Shown here: in pieces, positions 30,540-42,171 of the stretch
Numbering within the stretch: the first letter of the stretch is position 1
How the letters are laid out: every line of letters begins with the position of its first letter
Assembly (NCBI GenBank): GCA_037127315.1
Contig: JBBBDQ010001942.1
Span: forward strand, 310,001-374,000
Length of the DNA stretch: 64,000 nucleotides
Direction: 5' to 3'
From: Ascarosepion bandense
Lineage: Eukaryota > Mollusca > Cephalopoda > Sepiida > Sepiidae
The notes under the pieces: model-generated
What the model was told of the DNA's origin: nothing
Databases searched by the model: none
What the model saw: only the letters and a program-made list of their open reading frames with translations
Translations under genes and position numbers: made by a program

Positions 30540-31870
30540 GGACTCATTTGGAATATCTGTACCCAACTTCCCACCCTGAACTGAGGCCCAACTGAATGTC
30601 ATCCACATTACCCCCTTGGTGGTCTCCAACATAATTTCAAAGCTTGACCACCATAACGTGACAGAATCCTAATCATTGTTCTGAAGAAATGTTCCCCTGA
30701 ACTTTCCTCTGTTCTCTCCAAACTCTATAACTACTTCCTATCTGCTTCTTGCTTTCCAGCCTTTGTGGTTCCAATATATAAAAACACTGGTGAACACTCT
30801 GACCCCTCTGATTATTTCCCTATCAGCCTCCTACTGATTTTTGGCAAAGTATTCAAAGCCATCATCAACGCCAAGGTGGTTCAACATCTCACAGACTTTT
30901 GTGACAAACAGTATGGTTTCCGCTTCACTAGGTCTACTGCTGATATGCTCATGACCATCACTGAGTATATATATATACCAGGCTCTTGACAAGAACGGAG
31001 AAGCCAGAACTGTTGCCCTAGATATCTTCAAAGCTTTTGACAGAGTGTGGCATGCTGGCCTTCTACGCAAGCTGCAAGGCTATGGTATAACTGGACAATT
31101 GTTTGACCTTATCCAGTCATTCCTTTCAAATCACACAATGAAAGTAGTTTTAAATGGACATGCTTCCCAATACTATCATATGAATGTGGGTGTCCCTCAA
31201 GGCTCTATTCTAGGTCCTATGTTTTTCCTTATCTACATTAACAATCTCCCAGATATAATAAGATCCCAAGTAGGCATATATGCTGACAAAACTATGGTTT
31301 ACTCTCGCATTGATCAAAATTCTACCAAGGCTACCAAGCTTGAAAAAACCTCCAATCCATGGCGGACTGGGGTAAGAAATGGCTTGTGAATTTTAATGCT
31401 ACCAAAACAAAGCTGCTATCTGTTAACCAGCACAGACAATCACTCCTACCCACCATTAGCATGGATCTTGCTAGTCTCCCTGAAAGCAAAACACTGCACC
31501 TCCTTGGCTTAACTCTGACAACAGACCTCAAGTAGAATGATTATATAGAATCCTTAGCTAAATCTGCTGCTAAGAAAGTCAGTTCTCTGTGTAGGGTCAG
31601 AAAGTTTTTCCTGTCTGAAACAATCCAGCACATATATAAATCTACCATCCGCCTGTGCATTGAATATTGCTGCCATATCTGGTTAGGTGCTCCTGCTATC
31701 CACCTAGGTGTTCTTGACAAAATCCAACAGAGAATCTGTAATATGATCAATCCTGACTTGGCAGCTCAGATACAGTCACTTTCTTATCGGTGCAATGTGG
31801 CTTCCCTGTGTCTCTTTTGCAAATACTTACACGGCTTCTGCTCTGATGAACTTAGTTCATTAGTGCCCCA
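30540..31870 (+). pseudogene. LINE reverse transcriptase domain, broken
   Basis: Motifs in shifting frames: VVPIYKNTGEHSDPSDY, PISLLLIFGKVFKAIIN, QYGFRFTRSTADML, VALDIFKAFDRVWHAGLL (motif A), GVPQGSILGPMFFLIYIN (motif B) and GIYADKTMVYS (motif C, YADK instead of YADD, so the second catalytic Asp is lost). Then LHLLGLTL, STIRLCIEYCCHIW, LDKIQQRICN and ASLCLFCKYLHGFCSDELSS. Confidence 0.75.
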
Positions 31871-32284
31871 CTATATATGAATTTACTTGAGCTACAAGAT
31901 TAGCAATTAGATCCCACCCTTTTACTGTGAAACCAATAAAATTAAACACAAATTCTACTCCATCAGCTTCTTTTCTCGCACTTTTCTCCTGTAGAATTCC
32001 CTTCCATTTACTTACTTTTCCAACAGCTGCAATCTCCAAGCATTTAAATGTAAAGTCAAAAGTCATCTCCCATCTCCTTAACTTGCATCTTTTCTCTCAT
32101 GCTCCTTTCTCTGTCCACTTCACTCTCATCGGTATTCTCGTCCTTCTCTTACCCACTTCCTGACACTCCCTATAACCTGCCACTCTTTCTCGTAACTTTC
32201 CTCCTATGTAACCCCTGCAGTAAAATGCCTTGCTTGGGGCAATATGATTATAAAAAAAACACCACTGATTTATGCATTTATAAT

Positions 32285-32880
32285 GATACTTGGGAAGTGT
32301 TCTGACAGAGGATGGGAAGTGCGACAATGAGACCCAAAGACGCATTGGCATGGCTAAGGATGCATTTCAAAAGCTAACCAGAGTACTGAGAAACAGGAAA
32401 ATCTCATTGGAAACAAATAAAAGAGTGCTGGATTGCTAATGTATATCTATTCTTCTGTATGGCAGTGAATACTAGACGATCTCATCAAGGATGAAGGAGA
32501 GATTTGAACTAGCAGAAATTTGGTTTCTGAGGTTACAATGGACTGAGTACATGAGCAACAATGAGGTGTTGGAGAGGATGCGAATGAGAAGAAAACTCAT
32601 ACTTAATATCAGAAAGAGACAATTGAGGTTCCTGGGACTTGTAAAGCGGAAGGAGGGTCTGGAAAATTGAATACTCACAGGATGGACAGAAGAAAAGAGA
32701 GACAGGGTAAAGTAGCATAAGACCTACTTGATAGGCCTGAGCGAATGAATGGTGGAGCAGAATTTGGGAGGGATACCAAGAGAAAAAAAATATTGAGAGC
32801 AACAAGGGACAGAGCCAAGTGAAAGTCCACGATTGCCTATGTCCTGAAGGAATACGACACAGGAAGAAGAATGCTAAAAT
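32285..32880 (+). mobile_element. RTE-like LINE 3' fragment
   Basis: Begins tacttgggaagtgttctgac (YLGSVL), runs through [20 protein letters not shown] and RKRQLRFLGLVKRKEGLEN, ends gacacaggaagaagaatg. Several stops. Immediately 3' of the CR1/L2-like LINE tail. Confidence 0.75.
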
Positions 32881-33024
32881 GCTGACTTATATAAAGCTAT
32901 TTACTGGCAGCAATTCTGCAATAGACTGACATCAATTTATATGGATTTCACTTGCCAATTGTCCTACAAAACTTCAAACATAATGATAAAAATCCTCCTT
33001 GGAAGTTAAACAGAGCAAATTGGG

Positions 33025-33785
33025 GTGAATTTAAAATCAAATTTACATTGTTCAGACTATTGTCTTTATCTTTGTTGCCATGTTTATGATGTTTCGGCTG
33101 TTGTATGCACCATCCTTCTTCAGGTGCTAGGAATTTTGAACTGAACCCTTTACAGTGTAACCCTGATATAAGACAGTTGTCGAACCCCAAATGAAATTTA
33201 TCTTATATTCGTATTTCTCTTATATCAAGGTTTGGTTTCTTTTATATAGATTACCACAAGTTTTAATTTGGAGCCCATAGAAAATATCTCTTATATCCGG
33301 ATTTCTCTTATATCATGGTCTCTTATATCCGGGTATATCATTCTCATTTCTTGTGCAATGTCACTTCCAAATGCCATGTAGTTATCTCAAAGACACATGC
33401 CCCAGTTGATATAGACATTGATTTTATGACTGTCCCGAATTCCAAAATTACCTAAATGATTCATACTTCAAGAAAACAGTAACAACTGAACCTTAAGTAT
33501 TTGTCTATTTACCCAAAGAGTTGTGAGCTCAGTACCATCCTACATCAGTGGTGAACAAATAACTTAGAGAGTTAAGTTACAGGAAGATAACTACATGACT
33601 ACCAGAAGTGCCATTGCACATGGAATGAGAATGATATATCCCGGTGATCATAATAAAGGGTTCAGTTTGAAATTTCTGGGACCTGAAGAAGGCTGTAGCA
33701 TATAACTGTTGAAATGTCATTAACATGGCAGTAAGAATGAGGGCAATAATGCAAACAATGTAAATATGGTAAATACTACTTCATC
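33025..33785. mobile_element. Foldback element with PLE-type terminal motif in both arms
   Basis: Left arm (reverse) 33030-33420 and right arm 33565-33780 are inverted repeats: e.g. ttcttgtgcaatgtcacttc with gaagtgccattgcacatgga, and the motif cctgaagaagg in both. The left arm is interrupted at 33153-33325 by another insertion. No coding. Confidence 0.65.
33153..33325. mobile_element. Possible pogo/Tigger-like MITE
   Basis: cagtgtaaccctgatataag on the left and ctcttatatcatggtctctt on the right are loosely inverted, flanked by TA-containing sequence, and split the arm of the foldback where other copies are continuous. The match is imperfect. Confidence 0.35.
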
Positions 33786-34159
33786 TTAGAAATATAAACA
33801 AATATGAAAATCAAATGTTCCGAAAAAGTATCTGAAGGAAAATATCTCAAGGATTTCAAACATATTATTGGGAAATCATTATTTTTACGGCAAAGGAAGG
33901 CATTCCAAAAGTTCAGCACTAAAAAAACCACAACAGAACCTGGTTTGATGATAAAGAAGCTATTAGGCTTAAAAGAGCAGCTTGATGAAAATTTAAGAAA
34001 CAGCTACAACCTCTAATTTGATGCAATTATGAGAAAAAGCATGGAAAATAATTAAAGAAATTAAAAATTAGAGCTAGAAAAACTACATCAGCAAACTCAA
34101 TTCTGCTACAAAAACAAAATCTGTATGGAATACGATAAGGAAAATAGCAGGCAAATACC

Positions 34160-34250
34160 ATACAAATGCTACAAAACAACTTGCTATGTCTCGTATATCT
34201 TGCAGCTTCAGTACTCGATATGTGGTACACCGTTACGCATGACATAATGA
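34160..34250 (-). repeat. Short dispersed repeat (ggtgtaccacatat...)
   Basis: Minus strand: cggtgtaccacatatcgagt, actgaagctgcaagatatac, gagacatagc. Other copies at 50188-50255 (+) and 63010-63060 (+, partial). Class unknown. Confidence 0.5.
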
Positions 34251-34726
34251 AGCACTAACAGTTAGCAGCTTAGAACTTGAATACAACTCAGCTCATTTGC
34301 ATAGGATACAGCGCACCTCTTGATAAATAACTGTAAAATAAGCAGCAAAAAGGACATTGCTGACCAACTAGCCAAAACAATCTCTAAAAATTCATCTGCC
34401 AAGAATGATAGCCAACAAATTCTAAAGCTCAAAGAAAAAACTGAAAAACAAAAATTAAACATTAAATCAAATAATGCTAAGAGCCTATAACATAGCATTC
34501 ACTCTCGAACTACTAAATGAATCTTTTAAAGAAAGCCAACAATACAGCTGTCGGCCCAGATGATATCCATAACAAATTCATAAAACAGTTGCCCAAAAAT
34601 CATTACAAATGTTACTAAAATTGTATAACAACATTTAGACAAAGTGTAACTTCCCAGAAATGTGGGGACAGTAATTAATCATCCCTATTCTAAAAGCTGA
34701 AAAGATGACAGATCTTGAAATGTCAG

Positions 34727-35032
34727 TCAGTCAGTTAAGTGTCATACGTGATACACGCTTGGGCGATCATGTCTCGAAAGAGACATGACTGACTGGGCAG
34801 AAGATTATCCCACAGTAGGTTGCCATTGCTTTCTGCGGTAGACTGGTTGCTGACTAAAGCTATAGAACCCAATCTGTCCTGTTATTTAACCCATAACTGG
34901 AAGGAAGAGACAGATTAATACCTTTCCCAAGGGTATTTGTGTGTAAGTAAAGGCAATGAATTCAGCTGGAATTTGAACTCGGCTCCCCGATTTCTCGTTC
35001 CAAGCCGCTACCCAATGCACCACAAATGTACA
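34727..35032 (-). mobile_element. tRNA-derived SINE, family A
   Basis: Minus orientation with a gtcagtcagtcagttaag tail, perfect palindrome catgtctcgaaagagacatg and complete body. The head ends near gcaccacaaatgtac. Relatively young. Confidence 0.85.
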
Positions 35033-35796
35033 GACCAATTATATTAACCAGTGGAAAACTATGGAGAGTATGGGCAACAACAACACACTGACTTGTTACC
35101 TGGAAATGAATGACTTATCAGTAACTTCTAATATGCTTTACCGAAAAAAAGAAACACCATGGACCACTTAATATGCTTCAAAATTCTTGTAAGGGAAATC
35201 ATTAAGAAATTACATCTCACAGCAGTCTTTTTTGACTTACAAAAAGTGTATGACTCAACATTGAAAATATGGTATCATGAAAGATGTGCATGAACTGGGC
35301 CTAAAAGAATGCCTGGCTCAATTCAGAGAGAATTCTCTGGGAGACCAAAGATTTCAAGTTTGTATAGGAAATACGTTATCAGAATTGCAAGATCAAGAAT
35401 AAGTGTTTCCACTCCACAAGGAAGCATTCTTTCAATAACCTTATTCTGCATAAAAATCAATAGTTAAATCCCTAAACCCAGGAGTGAGATGCTCCCTATA
35501 TGTCGATGACTTTTTAATTATGTACAGATCTTGACATATGTATACCATAGAAAGACAACTTCAACAACAATGCCTCAAAAAAATACACAAATAAACCACT
35601 GAGAATAGTTTTCCCTTCTTCAAAATAGAAACCAAATACCTAGATTTCTGCAAATTAAGAAAATTGCACAATGACCCATATTTGAAAATGGACATAGCAG
35701 AAAACCCAAGAACGGAACAATACAAGTTTCTAGGCATCACCTTTGATGAAAAAAACTCCCTATCGGAAATATTTGAAAATAAAATGTATTAAAGTC

Positions 35797-36042
35797 TTGA
35801 AAGAGATATGACTGACTAGGCAGAAGATTTTCCTGCAATAGGTAGCCATTACTTTTGCAGCAAACTGGTTGCCAACCAAGGCTATCCTGTTATTTGACAT
35901 ATAGCTGGAGGAAAGAGATGGATTAATACCTTTCCTAAAGGTATTTGCTTGTAAGTGAATGTAATAAATTCAACTGGAATTTGAACTCTGCTCTCTGATT
36001 TCTTGTTCCAAGCTGATTGACACACATAGACACCACTACTTT
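35797..36042 (-). mobile_element. tRNA-derived SINE, family A, 3'-truncated
   Basis: Starts inside the palindrome (gaaagagatatgactgacta) and runs to the tRNA-like head (aactggaatttgaactctgc). Lies in the Jockey-like relic. Confidence 0.75.
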
Positions 36043-36242
36043 GCTTAATACTAGATCACACTAGTTTCATATTTAGTGTAGCCAGAAAATCATATCTTGA
36101 AATACTCAACGCAACCTATCATCAAGCCCTCAAACTAGTACTTAGGGCTTTTAGAACATCCCCAGGGGAGAGGTTATACACAGAAGCTAATGAAACACCT
36201 TCACATTTAAGATACACTAAACTGGCTCTACAGTTATTTTTT

Positions 36243-36440
36243 CAAGAAGCTTGAGATGAATAGCTGGAGTACCAGACCAGATATGGCAGCAGTATTAAGT
36301 GAATAATGAATGATAGATTTGTAAATGTGCAAAATGAACTCAAGTGAGAAAAATTTTCTGGAAAAATTTCCTGGCAGTAGATACAACTATTGATTCAATG
36401 TAGTTGCTTCACCTCGAATCAGTTGACAATGTGAGGCATA
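36243..36440 (-). mobile_element. CR1/L2-like LINE fragment
   Basis: agaccagatatggcagcagt and the following ~150 bp match, on the minus strand, the IEYCCHIW region and upstream coding of the CR1/L2-like LINE, as at 26.2 kb and 60.5 kb. Confidence 0.55.
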
Positions 36441-36529
36441 TTGTTTTGCTACTCAGGAGTCTTTCATCAGCCATGTTGATTGTGGACAGGAAAGTTACTC
36501 TATGGGGGTGAAATGAGACCAGTTTGTTT

Positions 36530-37375
36530 TTGGAGGTGTTAAAATGTGCAGGGTGTGATGGATAAATAGTCACCATTTTATATTTTTTAACTTCAAGCAT
36601 GCATGTCGTTTGTTTTTGATTTTGCCAACTGCACAATATAGTAGGGTCAGTTGGGCACTGTGAGAAAAATTGCACCATGACACAATTCACTTTATCAGAA
36701 ACTTGGAAATGCTGTACTGCTTGGCATTCCTGCTCAAAGCTTCAATACAAATATTTCAGTGTTTGGGTGTCAATCTGAGGACAGTGTAAAGGATTTGGAA
36801 AGAGTTAGATGAGCCTAATGGGAAGTACAAAGGTGTTTGGAGTAATCACTAAACATGGAGGTGTTATGCCTTCATTCATCTTCCCACAGGGCCTCAGACT
36901 TAACATGGAGGCCTATGTCAAGTGGCTTAAGAAGGTAATGATACCCTGGGTCAAGAGGGAGGCTGCTGGAAGACTCTATGTCTGGAAACAGAACTCTACA
37001 CTATGTTACACAAGCAGGAGAACTCAGTCATGGCTATCAGACAATTACTGTGACCAACAACACACCTTTCATCTGGCCACATTAACCCTCAGACTGCAAG
37101 CCTCCTGAATATTATGTGTGGAATGCAGTGGTGTGAGAGAAAAACAAAACTCCTTGTAATACCAAAGATTAACTGAAAGTAAGGATAATAGTAGCATTCA
37201 CAAACTTAGTGAATAAGTCTGTCCAGAAGAGACGAAGAAGATTCTAAAATTGTTTGGAGGCTGTAGTTGAAGCCAATGGTGATCATGTTGAAAAAAAAAT
37301 AACTCTTTAGTATTTGATTATATTTTTCTGTTATTTTGATAAATATATCTTTTAAAATGAGATGTCAGTGTTATT
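36530..37375 (+). pseudogene. Mariner-family transposase element, dead (copy 1)
   Basis: Frame 36809-37108 reads VFGVITKHGGVMPSFIFPQG, LRLNMEAYVKWLKKVMIPWV, RLYVWKQNSTLCYTSRRTQS then shifts; EYYVWNAVV and VEANGDHVEK follow. This is the DDE-transposase middle and C-terminal region of a mariner family. The second catalytic Asp (QQDSAP in the sister copy) is Asn here (QNST). A related copy lies at 46020-46790 (-). Confidence 0.75.
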
Positions 37376-37419
37376 TTCCTTAAGCGACAATTTATCCCTC
37401 GCACCCTCTGCGCACATGT

Positions 37420-37450
37420 GTGTGTATATGTGTTTGTGTGTGTGTGTGTG

Positions 37451-37508
<58 letters not shown>
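37420..37508. repeat. (GT)n + (TA)n compound microsatellite
   Basis: GT units 37435-37455 followed by ~25 TA units. Confidence 0.95.
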
Positions 37509-37511
<3 letters not shown>

Positions 37512-37539
37512 TAGCTGGTGTGTTTCATTTTCCAAATGG

Positions 37540-38095
37540 TTAGCTGGTGTGTTTTCATTTTCCAAATGGTTTTTATTTTGCAATAAGTATTTATAGACAA
37601 AAGTAAAAATGTTAGTTTCTGATCACCTAGATGTATAAAAGACAATGTGCATTTAGCATGAAGGTTGTCATTATCACGGACATTGTGAAGTAACACTTAC
37701 TACTGCAAGAAACTGTTAATATTGTATATACCTCTTGGTTGTACCACTCTGGTAACAAAGTAGTTTATCTACATTCACTGTGTATCTCTTTCTTTCACGA
37801 TACAACAGTTGATCTCATCTTTATTGCCAACTGGTACGAGCCACGACACAACAAAATTTGATAGGCAGTCGTAAATATTGATTGAGTTAACTGAAAATTC
37901 TTGGCAAACTATAGAGCATATATATGTACATACATAATGGCTGGCCACTCGTATTCAAGGATACTTGTCTACTGGGGCAGCTAGCTAATCTCCATTGTAG
38001 ATGCTCAGCCAAACTTGTATTTGTTCAATACCTACAGAGCCCACCTGTGGTTTATATTGCAACTATGCTGAGTGGACCTTAGTTACAGTTTCTGG
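37540..38095. other. Unassigned stretch
   Basis: No gene or element recognised. A short duplicated phrase (agctggtgtgtttcatttt) at 37513 and 37541. Confidence 0.5.
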
Positions 38096-38099
38096 GGGA

Positions 38100-38420
38100 G
38101 AGCGTTATCTAGCATGAACAACAGTATGAACAAGGCCAGGATCTCAAACTCTTGGTCATGATGACTTGTTTCTTCAAGCTAGCCCAACCATTGACGATTC
38201 CTTAGAGGGAGATGTCTACCCAATTTTGCTCACAAGGCTTGGCTCAACCTGTGGTATAGTTTTCAGGCACTTTCCAAAAATGTCGCACACTGGAATTGCC
38301 TCTTCCAGACCAATGACATCAAGAAGTCACCTTCCTGACAAATCGACCATGGTGAGATTTGAACCTGGGCTTCAAAGTCGGAAAGCAAATGTTCTAACCA
38401 CTCAGCAATGCATATATACA
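38100..38420 (-). mobile_element. tRNA-derived SINE, family C
   Basis: Minus strand head: ttgctgagtggttagaacat (box A) and ccaggttcaaatctcacca (box B) at tRNA spacing, then a ~240-bp body to about 38100 not shared with family A. A cataca-rich run lies before the head. Single copy in the window. Confidence 0.55.
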
Positions 38421-38534
38421 TACACACATACATACATACATGCATACATACATAAATATAAATATATTTTTTTATAAATCATACAAAGAGAGTCAAAATT
38501 AAAGAGATTGATGTATGGTGATTTTCTAATCACA

Positions 38535-38650
38535 CTTTAGATGTGGTACAAGGCTGAATGTATGGGGAACCCAGTGAGGATTGAACTCACTTGTCAATCA
38601 CAATATGTTCTAGTGAGACAAGCTTGCTAATGATTACACCATGTCAAGAT
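38535..38650 (-). mobile_element. tRNA-like sequence, possible SINE head
   Basis: Minus strand: atggtgtaatcattagcaag (box A region) and gagttcaatcctcactggg (box B). Spacing is somewhat long. Not a good cloverleaf, so treated as a retroposon fragment and not a tRNA gene. Confidence 0.4.
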
Positions 38651-38820
38651 TCCTGAAGAAATCTATGTTTGTTTGTTTATTATTTTTTTGCTTTGATTGT
38701 GACCTGAAGAAGCCTGTCTAACAAAGGCAATATGTGTTGCCAATATAAGAGTTTTTCATTTTGCCTGATTAATTAAAATTTTTTTTTATTCTATATCCCC
38801 CCCCACACACATATATTAGC

Positions 38821-38825
<5 letters not shown>

Positions 38826-38853
<28 letters not shown>
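38826..38853. repeat. (TA)n microsatellite
   Basis: TA run then a GT run. A second TA tract at 38985-38996 lies on the other side of the hammerhead-like motif. Confidence 0.9.
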
Positions 38854-38866
<13 letters not shown>

Positions 38867-38899
38867 ATATGTAGTAATATTCTTAATAATAACATTTTT

Positions 38900-38962
38900 T
38901 TCGCTATACACGAGCTGTCATGTTTCAGTGTATTATATCCAGCACCTCATCAGTCGATATAC
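38900..38962 (-). ncRNA. Hammerhead ribozyme-like motif
   Basis: Minus strand: CTGATGA (complement of 38947-38953), stem II GGUG/CACU, GAAA (complement of 38923-38926), stem III ACAUGA-loop CAGC-UCGUGU (6 bp with one wobble), H17=A (triplet GUA). Core bases intact. Stem I is weak (A-U, then mismatches). The motif sits between two TA tracts. Confidence 0.5.
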
Positions 38963-38999
38963 CAGAAAGTGTTTTTTTAATTATATATATATATATCTA

Positions 39000-39687
39000 T
39001 ATACATGATTAACTCTCCTGTTGGTTTAAATGTATGAGAATCTGACAAAGTTATTCTTTATTTTATTTTTATGTCATATGTGACACTTCAGGCTTGCTAA
39101 TGATCTGCATACAAGTCTACATCTTGTGCATCAGTAAAGATCTTGGTACATTTGCAATAGGAATATTTTCTGATGTTTTTCACTGCTATCTCTTTGCGAG
39201 TCAATATAACTGATTTCAAATTTCTGATATCAGTGTGGTACAAATATCTCAAATTATTTCTATCCTGAGCAACTCATTCAAAGTCAGTATGAGGCACATT
39301 GACAGTTAAAGGGAAACTTTTTTGTTAGTCTTTATACCTAAATGAAGACATTTTTCCTTCCCAAGTATTTTCAAATTAGAACCATTCATTTTCAAGGATT
39401 GTTCCCCACATAATTACGCAACTGGATTTTAATTCCACTATTCTCACTTTAGATGAAATCAATTTTAAGATACTCAAATTGACATGGTATAAACAGTTAT
39501 TTTTCTTTTATCCACATTTCAACAGACTGTCCCCAATGGCAAAAACACTTTATTCAATTTTGGCTTCTTCAGTTTTATTACAACAGTCTTACTTTTGCAT
39601 TGTGGCTATATAAAAATTTTGGTAACAACTAAAATCTCTCCAATATGAATTTCAGCAAATTTAACAATAAAACAAAAAACTTAAAAA

Positions 39688-39690
<3 letters not shown>
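39000..39690. other. Unassigned AT-rich stretch
   Basis: No recognised coding or repeat. Confidence 0.5.

Positions 39691-39691
<1 letters not shown>

Positions 39692-39730
<39 letters not shown>
39692..39730. repeat. (TA)n microsatellite
   Basis: About 19 TA units before the hairpin at 39732. Further TA tracts at 39878-39900 and 39945-39975, and a (TC)n run at 39921-39940. Confidence 0.95.
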
Positions 39731-39731
<1 letters not shown>

Positions 39732-39780
39732 TTTATAAAGGAAAACTCAACATGTCTGTGTTGAGTTTTTCTTTATAAAC
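39732..39780. repeat. Short hairpin, ~22-bp arms
   Basis: tttataaaggaaaactcaac...tgttgagtttttctttataaa is an inverted repeat with one mismatch and a short loop, directly after (TA)n. Confidence 0.85.
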
Positions 39781-39942
39781 TTCATATTGCTCTGGTTAAC
39801 ACCCATCGAGCTCTCTATATGGATTTACCAATTAATATTTTATATTAAGGTAATCTTTACGGACTCACACCTACACCTATATATATATATATGTATATAT
39901 TTATTAATTTGTGTCACTTTCTCTCTCTCTCTCTCTCTCTCC

Positions 39943-39979
<37 letters not shown>

Positions 39980-40685
39980 CAGCTTTTCTGCTTCTATTGA
40001 GATTATGTATTAGATTTTCAATTGTATGTATCATTTTCTATCATTTATTCTTTGAGTCAAGAATGTCTTACATGTATCAAATATTAGAAAATCAATGATA
40101 TTATCGAAACAAGCTAAAAGGGAAAAGGGATTTCATGTGGTTATGAATAAATGTTGCTGGCATATGAAGAGAAAAGAAACAGACATGGGATAAGGAAATT
40201 GAAATATCAGATCGTCCAATATATAAGACATCATGAGTAAATAAGAAAGAAAATTATATTTTAAGAGTAGATTCTTTTCATTTTTATATAAGCCTGGTTT
40301 TCATGTTTGCATAGAAGAGGAACATATTTAGGCATATCCTATATCTTGGTTTGAGGGGACCAGTTCTAGTGATATAAACTATTCATACATATAAAAATAT
40401 GTACACATGCAATTAGTGACTTCAAGAACACTGCTCATTTGGTATGCCATTTTTCAAAGAAGTGTCCCTGTGGAATTATCATTTTGTTCCAAGAGTCAAA
40501 GACTCCCTATTTACTTTATAAACTGAAACATTCCTACAAGTATGGTTATTCCAAACCTGCACATGCATTTGGTGTAAATTTGGATTTGTATCCAATGGAA
40601 TGGACAATATGAACAAAAATAATTTAGAAAATTTTAATTTGATGTGTTTTGAATGATGGTGATTTTTCCACTTCTTGACAGCCTT
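39980..40685. other. Unassigned stretch
   Basis: No recognised gene or element. Confidence 0.5.
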
Positions 40686-40689
40686 AGAA

Positions 40690-41400
40690 GATTTTGTCAT
40701 AGAGAAAATTATGGAAGCAATCAATGAAATCTACAAAAGAGGTATAATACTAGATGACCTTTTCATAGCTCTGCCTAAAATGCCAGGCACAATCGAATAT
40801 GAACTCTACTGAACAATCAGTTTAATGAGCAACATGATGAAACTTGTTGTCCAAATCCTGATGAATAGAGTATGAAGCAGAATCAGACTGGAAATAGGAC
40901 AAGAACAGTACAGTTTTCTCAAGGACACTGGAACAAGGAATGCAATAGTTATGCTTAAGATGCTATCAGAAAGAGTGATACAAATGAAAAAGGAAGTGTT
41001 TTGTATACTACACTAAGGCATTTGACAAAGTACGCCAAAAGGAATTGATAGAAATGCTCAGCAACCTTGACCCATTTGGCAAAGACATCAGAATGATCAA
41101 GAACTTCTACTGGCAGCAAATCACCTGCATTCGAACAGGAAATTAATTCAGCAGATATACAAAAATAGATATGCGCTTAAGACAAGGATGTGACTTTTCA
41201 TTGGATCTAATCAATTTGTACAACAAGACTATCTGAGGACCCTAGAAGTTATGCCTGGATTCGTCATTGGCGATCACAATCTGAACAACATAAGATATAC
41301 AGATGATAGAGTGCTGATAGCTGACATGGAAAGAAAACTACAAGATCTCCTAAAAAGTTAGATGAAGAAAGTCAAAAGAAAGAACTACAAATAAACTACA
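40690..41400 (+). pseudogene. RTE-like RT domain, frame-broken
   Basis: Motifs in shifting frames: [68 protein letters not shown] (motif C, YTDD). More 5' sequence than the open copy at 10.8 kb, including RT motif 1 region. Ends near QDLLKS. Confidence 0.7.
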
Positions 41401-41404
41401 AGTT

Positions 41405-41700
41405 CACATGTTCAGCATTTGGTATTCTCAGTATCCTTCTGTAGAATGACATTTCTATTGATTTAAGTCTCTTCATCTTTAAAGAGATTGTCCAGCATTC
41501 AGTAACATATAGAAGGACTGATATTATGTAACTAACAATTCAGTAGTCTTTCCTTTGTTTCTAATAAAATTTCCCTATATCTTAATACTTTGCTTAGCTT
41601 TTGAAAGGCAGCCTTTAGATTTATACCTTTAGATTTCAGTTTTACACTTTCCATCCTTTGTTATATTATTTCCCCAGATAGTTAAATTGCTGTACTTCTC
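41405..41700 (-). mobile_element. RTE-like fragment in opposite orientation, abutting
   Basis: Minus strand: KDGKCKTEI, LSKVLRYREILLETKERLLN-like and SLKMKRLKSIEMSFYRRIL-like coding, from the YLGS region to the RRML region. Joined tail-to-tail with the preceding fragment. Confidence 0.6.
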
Positions 41701-42135
41701 GTAAAAATACGATTTAGCCGCAAGTTAATTAAGCATATTCTGCAAGTTGAGAAAAAGAACAAATTAAAAATCTTGGAAAAATTTCATCTTTGAATTTGTT
41801 AAAAGCATTTCAGAAGAGTCTTTAAGATTCCAAAAACCAAAACAATAACAGCCAATTATAATTCTACTTAATAGGCAACTGATTTGAGAGGCACACTTGT
41901 AGACATTAAGAAAATCAATATTCTTGGAGCCATATTATCAAAGAATTCTACAGTCTACTAAACATTTTATTTAGCTGAGAAATGATATCTTTTGATTTAG
42001 TGTATTTGCGTTGGCAACTTCATAAATTTGTGCGTGTGAACTCAAGTGAAAAAAGTTCAAAACTCAATAACTAGCATTGCCAACCAAAATTTAAAGAGTC
42101 AGAATGCCAAAGTTGCAAATCTTAGGTCTGAGTTG

Positions 42136-42137
<2 letters not shown>

Positions 42138-42171
<34 letters not shown>

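Larger units (their letters stand above)
29323..32262 (+). mobile_element. CR1/L2-Jockey-group LINE, nearly full-length, dead
   Basis: About 2.9 kb, endonuclease then reverse transcriptase then 3' UTR, ending gccttgcttggggcaatatg and an A run. Frames are broken at several places. It supplies the reference for most CR1/L2-like 3' fragments in this window. Confidence 0.8.
33800..36235 (+). pseudogene. Jockey-like LINE (endonuclease-less remnant), heavily decayed
   Basis: Frame-broken RT in order: KKANNTAVGPDDIHNKFIKQ (33800-34620 region), YRPIILTSG, LYVDDF (motif C as YVDD, near 35499-35516), QYKFLGITFDEKNS and, after a SINE, ATYHQALKLVLRAFRTSPGE with LRYTKLALQLF. This is the Jockey/BS-type order. 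Interrupted by SINEs at 34727 and 35797 and a short repeat at 34160. Confidence 0.65.
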
